A stretch of 38,461 bases of DNA from contig JAFGLN010000111.1 of the NCBI GenBank assembly GCA_016928025.1, positions 1 to 38,461 on the forward strand. The letters are read 5' to 3'. The notes beneath the pieces are model-generated. The model saw nothing but the letters and a program-made list of their open reading frames with translations, did no database searches and was not told the DNA's origin. Position 1 is the first letter of the stretch; each line of letters begins with the position of its first letter. Below are positions 1 to 10,156 of this stretch, in pieces. Position numbers and translations under genes: made by a program. Source of the stretch: Deltaproteobacteria bacterium. GTDB lineage: Bacteria > Desulfobacterota > Syntrophia > Syntrophales > JAFGHS01.

Positions 1-309
1 CTGGCCTGTCAGCCGACCATTCTGGAGCCCATCGTCAACATCAATATTGAAATTCCTGATGAATACATGGGCGATGTCATCGGCGATTTAAACAGCCGGC
101 GCGGTAAAGTCCTCGGCATGGACAGCAAGGGCTCCCATCAAATCGTCAAAGGACAGGTCCCCTTGGCGGAAATCCTCAAGTATGCCCCGGATCTGAGATC
201 CATGACCAGCGGTCGTGGAACGTTCACCTACGAGCATTCTCATTACGAAGAGGTACCGCCCTTTATCGCCGAAAAGATCATTGCCGAATCAAAAAAGGAT
301 GATGCCTAA
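1..309 (+). CDS. fusA: Elongation factor G, C-terminal fragment
   Basis: This is the last 102 codons of a gene that enters from the left edge. The frame is open from base 1 and ends in TAA at 307-309. The protein reads through 'LEPIVNINIEIPDEYMG', 'VIGDLNSRRGKV' and 'TSGRGTFTYEHSHYEEVP', which are landmarks of domains IV-V of translation elongation factor G, the GTPase that translocates tRNA and mRNA on the ribosome. The GTPase domain lies outside the window, so a second, EF-G2-like paralogue cannot be excluded. The stop codon directly abuts the ATG of mogA, which suggests co-transcription. Confidence 0.93.
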   Translation: MACQPTILEPIVNINIEIPDEYMGDVIGDLNSRRGKVLGMDSKGSHQIVKGQVPLAEILKYAPDLRSMTSGRGTFTYEHSHYEEVPPFIAEKIIAESKKDDA

Positions 310-801
310 ATGAGCTTTCGTGTCGGCGTTATAACAGTTAGTGATAAGGGTTCCCGGGGGGAACGGGAAGATCTGAGCGGCCGGGAAATCATCGGGATGA
401 TCTCCGGTATCGACGCCGTTGTTGAAGAAACCATCATCATCCCCGACGAGACGCAGCAGATTAAAGAAACCCTCATCACTTATGCCGATGTTAAGAAGCT
501 CGATTTGATTCTGACGACAGGCGGCACGGGCGTCAGTCCTCGGGACCTGACGCCCGACGCCACGCTGGCTGTCATTGACAGGGAGGTACCCGGCATGGCG
601 GAGGCCATGCGCCGGGAGAGCGCCGCCCTCACGCCTCACGCCATGATTTCCCGGGCGGTGGCCGGCATCAGAGGCCGGTCCCTCATCATCAACCTTCCGG
701 GGAGTCCCAAAGGGGTTCGGGAAAATCTGGCCGTCGTTCTACCCGCCTTGAAGCACGCCATCGAAAAAATCCAGGGAGATGATCGGGATTGCGCTGTGTA
801 G
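310..801 (+). CDS. mogA: Molybdopterin adenylyltransferase MogA/MoaB family
   Basis: This 163-residue cytosolic protein belongs to the MogA/MoaB family, which adenylylates molybdopterin before metal insertion in molybdenum/tungsten cofactor synthesis. The visible landmarks are the N-terminal 'VGVITVSDKGSRGEREDLSG', the substrate-binding loop 'LILTTGGTGVSPRDLTPDAT', 'REVPGMAEAMR' and the C-terminal 'LIINLPGSPKGVRENL'. Its length is normal for a single-domain MogA. The ATG follows immediately after the fusA stop codon, so translation is probably coupled. An anaerobe with molybdo- or tungsto-enzymes would need this gene. The stop codon is followed after five bases by a heptamer repeat array. Confidence 0.93.
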   Translation: MSFRVGVITVSDKGSRGEREDLSGREIIGMISGIDAVVEETIIIPDETQQIKETLITYADVKKLDLILTTGGTGVSPRDLTPDATLAVIDREVPGMAEAMRRESAALTPHAMISRAVAGIRGRSLIINLPGSPKGVRENLAVVLPALKHAIEKIQGDDRDCAV

Positions 802-806
802 GACCG

Positions 807-848
807 AGGTTCAAGGTCCAAGGTTCAAGGTGCAAGGTCCAAGGTTTA
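807..848 (+). repeat. Heptamer array AGGTTCA-type, six units
   Basis: Six tandem seven-base units read AGGTTCA, AGGTCCA, AGGTTCA, AGGTGCA, AGGTCCA and AGGTTTA. The array starts five bases after the mogA stop codon and reads in the sense of mogA. Related arrays lie at 20605-20632 and 33865-33913, with a two-unit remnant at 3208-3221. All follow a stop codon closely. The rest of 849-959 is AT-rich and shows no gene. Confidence 0.85.
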
Positions 849-959
849 CAGTACAGGCATAAAATTAAGTGAATGGTAAATCTTAAAGGGTAATGCGTTT
901 AGAAATTTTTAGACAAAAAAAATCGTTTAAACTTCTATCAATGACCCAATATTCAATAT

Positions 960-1421
960 TCAATTTTCCTGCTCCAGGCGCAGCAAAAAATCCCGTGCCC
1001 GGTCTTTGTGGCTGCCGGGCCAATAGACGCTTCCGCAGACCGGACAGATGCGGAACCGGCTATAGTGGGAAAAGATATAGGCCGGAACCAGGCCGAGGGC
1101 GGCGTCCTTTTCCAGGTCAGCTAATAAGGCATTACATTTCAGACAGATAGTAAACATCCGGCCGGGATCAGGCCGCAGGGAAAATTCCGTCAGCACCTCC
1201 TGCAACTGGTTTTTCGCCAGATCGGTTTTCAGGAGCAGCAAGCGGCCGGAAAACTGCCTTTTGACCAATTCCCGCTTTCTGGTCAGGACAATCCGATTAT
1301 CTTTTTGGGCTTTTGCGAGAAAGATACGGTCGGCGTTTCCCCGCCAGTAAACCGTATCATAACCGAGGATCCGCAGCCATTTTGTCAAACTACCCAGGTT
1401 GGCATCGGTCATAAATTTCAT
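960..1421 (-). CDS. Mut7-C RNase-like protein with zinc ribbon
   Basis: This 153-residue protein resembles the Mut7-C family, a PIN-like putative RNase domain followed by a zinc ribbon. The N-terminus 'MKFMTDANLGSLTKWLRILGYDT' carries the typical acidic and basic residues: D6, then K14-W15-L16-R17 and D22. The C-terminal half has two cysteine pairs, 'CLKC' and 'CPVC', that would bind zinc. The usual 'LTRKREL' segment is also present. It is the last gene of a leftward set and starts 31 bases after the LapA-domain gene. There is no convincing Shine-Dalgarno before the ATG, so translation may depend on the upstream gene. The cellular role of this family is not established. Confidence 0.8.
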   Translation of the reverse strand: MKFMTDANLGSLTKWLRILGYDTVYWRGNADRIFLAKAQKDNRIVLTRKRELVKRQFSGRLLLLKTDLAKNQLQEVLTEFSLRPDPGRMFTICLKCNALLADLEKDAALGLVPAYIFSHYSRFRICPVCGSVYWPGSHKDRARDFLLRLEQEN

Positions 1422-1452
1422 GGCGGTTCAAGGATGGACTCTGTTCTATCTG

Positions 1453-1776
1453 TCAGGACTGTTTCTGCAGTTCCGCGGACCTTGTGTCTTCGATGACGGG
1501 CGGCTGCTGATAAGCGTTGAGTTCCCGCCTCAGTTCCCGGATGGTCTTGTTCAAACGTGTGATGGTTCTGGTGAGCCGGAACCTTTCAATAATGCCCATG
1601 AATCCCGTAAAGATGACGCCGGCCAGAAAGGTGAAAAAAATTAAGATGTAAGTGGGAATGGTTATTTCTTCAATCAAACCGAAAAAGCTCAGTTGCACTG
1701 CGGCGGTATTTTCTAAAGAAAAGGCTATAACCAACAAAACAAACAGAACAACAACAATGGTATACAGGATTTTCAT
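1453..1776 (-). CDS. LapA-domain (DUF1049) inner-membrane protein
   Basis: This 107-residue protein has two hydrophobic helices, roughly residues 3-22 and 38-60. Between them lies the motif 'SLENTAAVQLSFFGL', typical of LapA/YciS-type proteins, then a charged, probably coiled C-terminal tail. In enterobacteria the family acts in lipopolysaccharide assembly control at the inner membrane; whether that holds here is unknown. The start is the ATG at 1776 because AGGAG lies just upstream; an upstream open extension has no homology to the family and overlaps the HIT gene. It is third in the phosphoesterase-HIT-LapA-Mut7-C set. Confidence 0.82.
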   Translation of the reverse strand: MKILYTIVVVLFVLLVIAFSLENTAAVQLSFFGLIEEITIPTYILIFFTFLAGVIFTGFMGIIERFRLTRTITRLNKTIRELRRELNAYQQPPVIEDTRSAELQKQS

Positions 1777-1786
1777 ATGAATACTC

Positions 1787-2263
1787 CTAAACAATATTTC
1801 TAAAAAGAGGCACCAGCCGTTCCCACGTTTTGTTAACATCTTCGGGAATGACCCGCAGTTCCCCGACGACGCTGATGAAATTCGTATCGCCGTTCCATCT
1901 CGGAACGATGTGCATATGGATATGATCATCCACGCCGGCACCTGCCGCTTTGCCCAGATTCATGCCGACATTGAAACCGTCCGGTTGCATAACGTCCTTT
2001 AAAATCTTCACCGAAATGCCGGCCAGACGAAAGATTTCGTTACTTTCGGAAGCCGTGAGATCTTCTAAAACGCTGACATGCCTCTCGGGAATGATCATCA
2101 GATGACCGCACGTATACGGGTAACGATTCATCATGATAAAAGACGTCTTTCCCTCAAAAAGGATGAACTCGTCGCTTCTGATGGAATCTTTACAAAAAAT
2201 ACAGCCGTCCGGTTTCTCACCCTTGATAAATGTCATCCGCCAGGGAGCCATAATGGTATCCAT
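1787..2263 (-). CDS. HIT family nucleotide hydrolase/transferase
   Basis: The protein carries the histidine triad 'HIHMHIVPRWNGD' near its C-terminus, with the catalytic middle histidine, and the preceding 'GFNVGMNLGKAAGAGV'. An N-terminal 'CIFC' is typical of the bacterial and archaeal AP4A-type branch. Such enzymes hydrolyse or phosphorolyse diadenosine polyphosphates and other nucleotide conjugates in the cytosol. I place the start at 2263, where GAGG precedes the ATG and the family hallmark 'MDxxxAPWRM' begins, giving 158 residues. A start at 2290 would give 167 residues and overlap the phosphoesterase stop by four bases (ATGA), which would couple translation. Both starts remain possible. 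Confidence 0.88.
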   Translation of the reverse strand: MDTIMAPWRMTFIKGEKPDGCIFCKDSIRSDEFILFEGKTSFIMMNRYPYTCGHLMIIPERHVSVLEDLTASESNEIFRLAGISVKILKDVMQPDGFNVGMNLGKAAGAGVDDHIHMHIVPRWNGDTNFISVVGELRVIPEDVNKTWERLVPLFRNIV

Positions 2264-2286
2264 TTCGTCAAACCTCATCCCTGGAA

Positions 2287-2772
2287 TCATTCATCACCGA
2301 GTTCGATAATTTCACCCGTAATCTCCTTGCTCGTTGTTAGGATACCAATGGTTCGGTGCGACGCAAATCGCTTGTCCATTGCCGAACCGGGGTTAAAAAA
2401 CAAGATCCCGTTTTTGACTTCATTGACCGCTTGATGGGTATGCCCATAGACGAGGCAATCGACAGGCCCCACGGTTTTCAACAGCCGCTCTTCAATGTCA
2501 TAAGGGGCGCCCCAGCCATGAATCAGGCCGATTTTGAAGCCGTCAATCTCCAAAACCAGACGATCGGGAAGGGCCTGCTTGACGGACAAATAGTCCATAT
2601 TGCCGTGAACCGCTTTGACATCTTTTACCCGGAAGGCCTCCAGAACGTCGGCGCTGACCAGATCGCCGGCATGTAAAATCATGTCGCAGTCGAAAAAGTA
2701 TTCGTCGAATATTTTCTTCAGCCGCCGGTCGTAACCATTGAGATGGGTGTCCGAGATTACGCCGATTTTCAA
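2287..2772 (-). CDS. YfcE/MJ0936-family metallophosphoesterase
   Basis: This cytosolic protein has the full set of metallophosphoesterase motifs in order: 'SDTH', 'HAGD', 'GNMD', 'LIHG' and 'GHTH', ending with the family's 'FFNPGS'. Relatives are phosphodiesterases of unclear natural substrate. The likely start is the TTG at 2772, because AGGAGG sits seven bases upstream and the next residues, 'KIGVISDTH', match the usual N-terminus. An ATG at 2793 lies before the Shine-Dalgarno and is less likely. It is the first gene of the leftward set, and its stop overlaps the alternative HIT start. Confidence 0.88.
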   Translation of the reverse strand: MKIGVISDTHLNGYDRRLKKIFDEYFFDCDMILHAGDLVSADVLEAFRVKDVKAVHGNMDYLSVKQALPDRLVLEIDGFKIGLIHGWGAPYDIEERLLKTVGPVDCLVYGHTHQAVNEVKNGILFFNPGSAMDKRFASHRTIGILTTSKEITGEIIELGDE

Positions 2773-2930
2773 AATCACCCCTCCTGAAATCAAGTTAGAA
2801 TTATAGTCATCATAAACAAAAAGACAAGCATTATTTGGAGAAAACGACCGTCAGGATTTTCTTGCGTCGGCATGGGGGAGATGGTATTTATTCTGCAAAA
2901 TCGAAAAGCAACCCGGGAGTAAAATCAGCC

Positions 2931-5292
<2,362 letters not shown>

Positions 5293-5315
5293 TCCGGCAG
5301 GGGAGCCACCAAGCC

Positions 5316-5615
5316 ATGAAGAAGGTCATGAAACGCATGCATGTCTACATTTCCGGCCGGGTGCAGGGCGTGTTCTTTCGGGCCGGCACCCAGCGGACCG
5401 CCAGAGATCTCGGTCTGACCGGTTGGGTCAGAAATAAAGCTGACGGCAGCGTGGAAGCTGTTTTTGAAGGCGATCACGCAAATGTGGAGAAAATGCTGCA
5501 ATGGTGCAGAGAGGGTCCTCCTGGTGCCGCCGTTCGGGGTTTTGATGCTGCGGAGGAACCCTATACCGGAGAATTCGGGGACTTCCGGATCGTTTTTAAG
5601 GAATCCTCCCTTTAG
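5316..5615 (+). CDS. acyP: Acylphosphatase
   Basis: This 99-residue protein has the acylphosphatase signature 'GRVQGVFFRAGTQ' with the catalytic Arg, and 'LTGWVRNKADGSVEAVFEG' with the catalytic Asn. The family hydrolyses acyl phosphates such as carbamoyl phosphate or 1,3-bisphosphoglycerate in the cytosol. The start at 5316 is chosen because GGGGAG lies about ten bases upstream; an in-frame codon at 5289 would overlap the end of ligA. It is probably co-transcribed with ligA. An AT-rich intergenic region with a new promoter follows. Confidence 0.95.
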   Translation: MKKVMKRMHVYISGRVQGVFFRAGTQRTARDLGLTGWVRNKADGSVEAVFEGDHANVEKMLQWCREGPPGAAVRGFDAAEEPYTGEFGDFRIVFKESSL

Positions 5616-5670
5616 AGGGGCATAACTAATCAAAATTACATATCTTTATAAAATAATTCATCGTTCGCTG

Positions 5671-5699
5671 TTGCCTTTCGTTCATCATGAAGATATAAT
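5671..5699 (+). promoter_or_regulatory. Sigma-70 promoter for the opine-dehydrogenase operon
   Basis: TTGCCT at 5671-5676 and a perfect TATAAT at 5694-5699 are separated by 17 bases. Transcription should start near 5706, leaving an unusually long leader of about 155 bases before the ATG at 5864. Within the leader, CTGAATG and CATTCAG near 5790-5817 can pair. I do not recognise a known riboswitch. Confidence 0.75.
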
Positions 5700-5863
5700 C
5701 ACAAAAAATATCTAAAAATAAGGTATACTTGAATCTACATGCTCATAGAAGGTTTAATCAAATCAGGGTAAGTATTGTCGCCAGGCTGAATGTAATTCCA
5801 TAAATTACCATCATTCAGAGCAGCAAATCGCAATATTATCATTTAACGACGCAGGAGGGCTCT

Positions 5864-7024
5864 ATGAAGTCTAACAACAGCAAAGTTAAAAAACCTAAAT
5901 TCGCCGTTCTGGGTGCCGGCCATGGAGGCTTGGCCATGGCCGGTCATCTTGCCATCATGGGATTCGAGGTTTCCCTTTACAACCGTGGCGAAGAAAGGCT
6001 TTGGGGGGTTGCCGCCCGGGGCGGCGTCGATCTTGAAGGCGAGGTTTATGGATTCGGTAAAATACCGGTCGTCACGACCTCGATCGAAGAAGCCATCCGG
6101 GATGCGGAACTCATCATGGTTGTTGTGCCGGCCACCGGACATCGATTCATTGCCGAACAATGCGCGCCCCACCTTAAAGATCATCAGACGGTGATCCTTA
6201 ATCCCGGACGGACGTTCGGCGCCATCGAATTCAGGCAGGTCCTTTTGGAGAAACAGTGTAAGGCGGAAGTCATTATCGCCGAAGCCCAGACCTTTATCTA
6301 TGCGTCCCGGGTCATCGGACCGGGCCAGGCCAGAATTTTCAGCGTTAAAAATTCGATCCCCGTCGCCTCGATTCGAGCCCATCTGATTCCCCAGGTTCTG
6401 TCCCGCCTGCGTATGGCCTATCCCCAGTTTGTACCCGGTGATAATGTTTTCAAAACGAGTTTTGACAACATCGGAGCCATCTTCCATCCGACTTTATCCG
6501 TTCTGAACGCCGGATGGATCGAAAGCGAGTCCGAATTCCAATTCTATCTCCACGGGGCCAGCCCCTCGGTTTCCCGTGTTCTGGAGCAGATCGATACCGA
6601 GCGGATCAAGGTCGCTGAAACCTTGGGCATCCGGGCCATGACCGCCAGACAATGGCTTTACATCGCCTATGACTCCGCCGGCCAAGACCTCTACAACGCC
6701 ATTCGAGTCACGCCGGGCTATCGCGGCATCATGGCACCGACCAACCTCCAGATGCGCTATATCAGGGAAGATGTCCCGGCCAGTCTGGTCCCGATCGCCT
6801 CGCTGGGTAAAATGCTCGGCGTCGAAACCCCCGTGATGGATTCCATCATTACCATCGCTTCAACGATCAACCAATGTGACTATTGGGCGGAAGGCCGGAC
6901 CATGGAACGGCTCGGCATCCAAAACATGAGCCTGCGGGAACTGCGCCTGTTCGCCATTGGTGAAACACCCCCCAATGACACCCAGGAACAGGACTCGGAG
7001 TTTCTCAAAGGAGAAGGACGGTGA
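5864..7024 (+). CDS. Opine (octopine/nopaline) dehydrogenase family enzyme
   Basis: This 386-residue protein has an N-terminal Rossmann fold with nucleotide loop G17-A-G-H-G-G22, a second strand 'LIMVVVPATGHRFIAEQCAP', and the C-terminal octopine-dehydrogenase domain. That domain shows the family hallmark 'FDNIGAIFHPTLSVLNAG' with the conserved catalytic-type His. Family members reductively join the amino group of one amino acid to a 2-oxo acid with NAD(P)H, giving an opine. The substrates here cannot be read from sequence. AGGAGGG precedes the ATG. The next gene, a ligase, starts 30 bases downstream, so the two products probably act in one pathway. A malate- or glycerol-3-phosphate-type dehydrogenase is less likely given the C-terminal domain. 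Confidence 0.88.
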   Translation: MKSNNSKVKKPKFAVLGAGHGGLAMAGHLAIMGFEVSLYNRGEERLWGVAARGGVDLEGEVYGFGKIPVVTTSIEEAIRDAELIMVVVPATGHRFIAEQCAPHLKDHQTVILNPGRTFGAIEFRQVLLEKQCKAEVIIAEAQTFIYASRVIGPGQARIFSVKNSIPVASIRAHLIPQVLSRLRMAYPQFVPGDNVFKTSFDNIGAIFHPTLSVLNAGWIESESEFQFYLHGASPSVSRVLEQIDTERIKVAETLGIRAMTARQWLYIAYDSAGQDLYNAIRVTPGYRGIMAPTNLQMRYIREDVPASLVPIASLGKMLGVETPVMDSIITIASTINQCDYWAEGRTMERLGIQNMSLRELRLFAIGETPPNDTQEQDSEFLKGEGR

Positions 7025-7054
7025 AGAAACTTCTTGTTAAAGGAGACGGATAAA

Positions 7055-8398
7055 ATGTCAGGGATCGCGGGAATCGCCCGTCCGGGAGAGAAACAAACGG
7101 TTAATGTCATGCTGGACAAGATCGCTCACCGTGGCCCGGAAGGGCGCAAGATCATCGAAACCCCCAATGCCACCCTCGGCCTGGTCTGGACGAAACCACA
7201 GCAGGATGCCGTCGAAAAACTGCAAAAAGAGCAAGCCGTTTTCGACAGCGCCGGCATCGGGCGTCTGGCGGCGGCCCAGGAAATCAACGGTGCCCTTCAT
7301 CTGTATCGGGATGCCCTGGGTGTGGCCCCGCTCTATTTCGGCAACGACTCATCAGGCGCTTTGTGTTTTGCCTCCGAAGTCAAGGCCCTGGTCTCTCATG
7401 CCCGCAAAATCGCGGAACTGCCGCCGGGACACCGCTATGAGGGCACTACCCTGGTGCAATATTTCACGTTGCAAAAACAACAGCCCGTCACGGATCCCCC
7501 GGAGGTCATCGCGAAAAATCTCAAGGGCATCCTGTCATCGGCCGTCGGCCAATGCATAGCCAGTGACAAGGTCGGCTCCTGGCTATCGGGCGGTCTGGAT
7601 TCCAGTGTTCTGGCAGCCCTGGCAAGAAAGAATATCGGCGAGTTGCATACCTTTGCGGCAGGCTTTGCCGGAGCCCCGGATCTCGAATATGCCAGGGAAG
7701 TTGCCCGGTTTATCGACAGCAAACACCACGAATGTATTGTCGATATCGATCTACTGCTTAATGTTCTTCCGTCGGTGATTTATCATCTCGAATCGTTCGA
7801 CGCCCTCCTCGTTCGCTCGAGCACGACAAACTACCTGGTGGCAAAACGGGCCGCCGAACACGTGGACGCCGTTTATTCCGGTGAGGGCGGCGATGAGCTG
7901 TTTGCCGGGTATGAATACCTGAAAGGACTGGATCCATCGGCTATTGCTGATGAACTCATCGATATCATCGGGAGGCTTCACAATACGGCCCTGCAGAGGG
8001 TCGATCGCAGTTCCACCGCTCATGGGACCATCGCTTATGTGCCGTTCACCAATCCGGACGTTCTGGCCTATGCCCTGCGCATCCCGACCGATTACAAGCT
8101 GCGGGCCGGAGTGGAAAAATGGATTTTGCGTGAAGCCATGGAAGGAGAATTGCCGGAACGGGTCCTCAGACGGACAAAAGCTAAATTCTGGGAGGGCGCC
8201 GGTGTCGTGGATCTGCTGGCGCAGCATGCGGAAAAAACTGTGACGGACAACGATTTTCAACGGGAACGGACATTACCTAACGGCTGGATGATTAATACCA
8301 AAGAGGAATTAATGTATTACCGGATCTTCCGGGAACATTTCGGAACTCTCGAAGATTTTGACTGGATGGGACGAACGAAGGGCGCGCCGGTCCAATAA
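7055..8398 (+). CDS. Asparagine-synthetase-like ligase lacking the glutaminase Cys
   Basis: This 447-residue protein combines a reduced Ntn-glutaminase-like domain with a full asparagine-synthetase ATP-pyrophosphatase domain. The PP-loop 'SGGLDSS' is at residues 178-184, and 'YSGEGGDELFAGYEYLKG' and the C-terminal 'LRRTKAKFWEGAG' follow. AGGAG places the start at 7055, so the mature N-terminus is Ser-Gly-Ile-Ala where AsnB enzymes have Cys2. 'HRGPEG' and 'YRDALGVAPLYFG' remain, but the usual glutamine-binding 'RLSI' and 'NGEIYN' segments are not visible, and the protein is about 100 residues shorter than AsnB. It probably activates a carboxylate by adenylation using ammonia or another amine, as beta-lactam synthetases do. 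It is paired with the opine dehydrogenase. Confidence 0.85.
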   Translation: MSGIAGIARPGEKQTVNVMLDKIAHRGPEGRKIIETPNATLGLVWTKPQQDAVEKLQKEQAVFDSAGIGRLAAAQEINGALHLYRDALGVAPLYFGNDSSGALCFASEVKALVSHARKIAELPPGHRYEGTTLVQYFTLQKQQPVTDPPEVIAKNLKGILSSAVGQCIASDKVGSWLSGGLDSSVLAALARKNIGELHTFAAGFAGAPDLEYAREVARFIDSKHHECIVDIDLLLNVLPSVIYHLESFDALLVRSSTTNYLVAKRAAEHVDAVYSGEGGDELFAGYEYLKGLDPSAIADELIDIIGRLHNTALQRVDRSSTAHGTIAYVPFTNPDVLAYALRIPTDYKLRAGVEKWILREAMEGELPERVLRRTKAKFWEGAGVVDLLAQHAEKTVTDNDFQRERTLPNGWMINTKEELMYYRIFREHFGTLEDFDWMGRTKGAPVQ

Positions 8399-8487
8399 CG
8401 TCGGTAAAATATCACTTTTAAAAATGTGAACCGGCAATGAGGCGAACCGTTGCGGTTGATATGAGTTTCAAATAAACCTGATAAGCC

Positions 8488-9096
8488 ATGTCTTTTCTTG
8501 AAAGCTTCTTTCACGATTATCTGGTTTTATTTGCCATGGTCAACGCCGTTGGCAACCTGCCCATATTCGCCGATCTGACCGGCGACATGGACAAGGCGAC
8601 CCGGAATGAAACCTTCCGCGTTGCCGTCATCACGGCCGCTTCCATTGTCATTTCCTTTGCATTTATCGGCGATTGGATGCTTCAGCGGGTCTTCGTCGTC
8701 GATACGGCATCGTTCAAGATCGCCGGGGGCATTCTGGTGTTTGCCGTGGCCGCCCGCGGGATGATTATGGGCAACCGTCAACCGTCGGGGAAGGAACCGG
8801 CGTTTGAGAATATCGCTGTTTTTCCTCTCGGGTTTCCCTATCTCGCCGGACCCGGGACAATCGTCACCACCATCCTCCTTTTCCAGCACGGCGGAAGCCT
8901 GGAAACAGCCTCTGCCGCCGTCCTCGTTTACTTGACGATCCTTCCACTCCTGCGCCTGGCGGACTATGTTGAACGCGCCCTGGGCCGCGTGGGCGTTATC
9001 GTTGTAGCCAGAGTTCTTTATATCTTCATTTGTGCGAAGGCCGTAACATTCATCATGGACGGTCTCCATTCCTGGTTGTCCCTGCCGAAGATGTGA
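8488..9096 (+). CDS. MarC/UPF0056-family integral membrane protein
   Basis: This 202-residue protein has about six hydrophobic segments and the MarC landmarks: an early 'NAVGNLPIFADLT', 'FKIAGGILVFAVAARGMIMG', and 'AVFPLGFPYLAGPGTIVTTILL'. It would sit in the inner membrane. The family's function is unknown; the old link to multiple antibiotic resistance has not held up. It follows the ligase gene by 89 bases in the same direction but has a poor ribosome site, so its link to the opine operon is uncertain. Convergent pfkB follows on the other strand. Confidence 0.9.
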   Translation: MSFLESFFHDYLVLFAMVNAVGNLPIFADLTGDMDKATRNETFRVAVITAASIVISFAFIGDWMLQRVFVVDTASFKIAGGILVFAVAARGMIMGNRQPSGKEPAFENIAVFPLGFPYLAGPGTIVTTILLFQHGGSLETASAAVLVYLTILPLLRLADYVERALGRVGVIVVARVLYIFICAKAVTFIMDGLHSWLSLPKM

Positions 9097-9157
9097 CGTT
9101 TAAAATATCCTTTAAGGACTGAGCATCAACCGGCAGGAAATTGATTGCACCTTGACA

Positions 9158-10087
9158 TCACAGCGAAATTTGTCTGAAGAGTCTTTCCGTATCTTCCCGG
9201 TTGCATAATTGCGTACCGGGCGTCATAACGGCGGCGGCGCCCGCGGCCACGCCGTAGCGGACGGCGTCCGGCAGGCTTCTGCCCCGGGCGAGACTCAAAA
9301 CGATACCGGCAACCATACTGTCGCCCGCCCCGACCTTGCTCATTATGGGTACGACGGGGGATCGGATTCTCGTACAACCCTCGCTCAAGGCTAAAAGCGC
9401 CCCGCTCGCACCCATGGACAGGACAACCGCTTCACACTTGCCCGTCTTGACAATATTCATGGCCGCTTTTTCGTGGTCCTCTTCATGTTTCAACTCATAC
9501 CCGGCCATATCACTGAGCTCCCGCAGGTTTGGCTTTACCAGAAACAAGCCCTCCTCGATGGCAAGTCGCAGGGCTTCTCCCGACGTGTCGACAATGACCT
9601 TTGCGCCCATCTCACGCCCTGTCCGAGCAACTCTCGCATAAAAGTCCGGAGGTGCATTGAGCGACAGCCTTCCGCTCGCCACGATATAATCGGGTCGGGG
9701 ATCGGCCCGGGCCAACCGGTCGACGCAAATCTCCAGTTCCGCCTCCGCTAATTCGGGTCCCGCCATGCTGAAACGGTACTGAAGTCCCGTTGCCTTCTCG
9801 TAGACCGTCAGACTCTCGCGGGTCCAGCCGTTTACCGGAACGGCACAACAGGCAAGACCGTCCCTCTCCAGAAGAGACTCCAGAAGTTTGCCGGTCAGCC
9901 CACCTGCCATATAAAGGGCAGTCGATTCACCCCCCAGCTTTTTTATGGCGCGGGAGACATTGACGCCTCCCCCGCCGGACTCATGGCTGGGATTCTCGCA
10001 ACGAACTTTATGCTCTGCCATGACATGGTCCGTGGCTGTATTTTTATCCACCGCCGGATTGACCGTAAGGGTAAAAATGGTTTTCAT
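9158..10087 (-). CDS. pfkB: 6-phosphofructokinase II (PfkB type)
   Basis: This 309-residue ribokinase-fold sugar kinase resembles E. coli PfkB along its whole length, by memory of that sequence: 'FTLTVNPAVDKNTATD', 'SGGGGVNVSRAIKKLGG', 'VIVDTSGEALRLAI', 'LVKPNLRELS' and 'KVGAGDSMVAGI', which holds the catalytic Asp and anion hole. It phosphorylates fructose-6-phosphate with ATP in the cytosol. A tagatose-6-phosphate or 1-phosphofructokinase activity is possible in this family. AGGAG precedes the ATG. As the last gene of the leftward trehalose operon, 69 bases after the GH65 gene, it would move hexose phosphate into glycolysis. Confidence 0.9.
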   Translation of the reverse strand: MKTIFTLTVNPAVDKNTATDHVMAEHKVRCENPSHESGGGGVNVSRAIKKLGGESTALYMAGGLTGKLLESLLERDGLACCAVPVNGWTRESLTVYEKATGLQYRFSMAGPELAEAELEICVDRLARADPRPDYIVASGRLSLNAPPDFYARVARTGREMGAKVIVDTSGEALRLAIEEGLFLVKPNLRELSDMAGYELKHEEDHEKAAMNIVKTGKCEAVVLSMGASGALLALSEGCTRIRSPVVPIMSKVGAGDSMVAGIVLSLARGRSLPDAVRYGVAAGAAAVMTPGTQLCNREDTERLFRQISL

Positions 10088-10156
10088 GATTTTTCTCCTT
10101 TGTGAGCTACGGAATGTTCAACCCGGCCGTCAAAGCAGCCCAATAAAAGCAATTTT

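Noticed and set aside
893-1150. Plus-strand frame of 85 codons
   Set aside because: It overlaps the Mut7-C gene in antisense and has an Arg/Gly composition typical of shadow frames.
8399-8487. Short inverted repeats between the ligase and MarC genes as a terminator
   Set aside because: Pairing is too short and imperfect, with no T-run.
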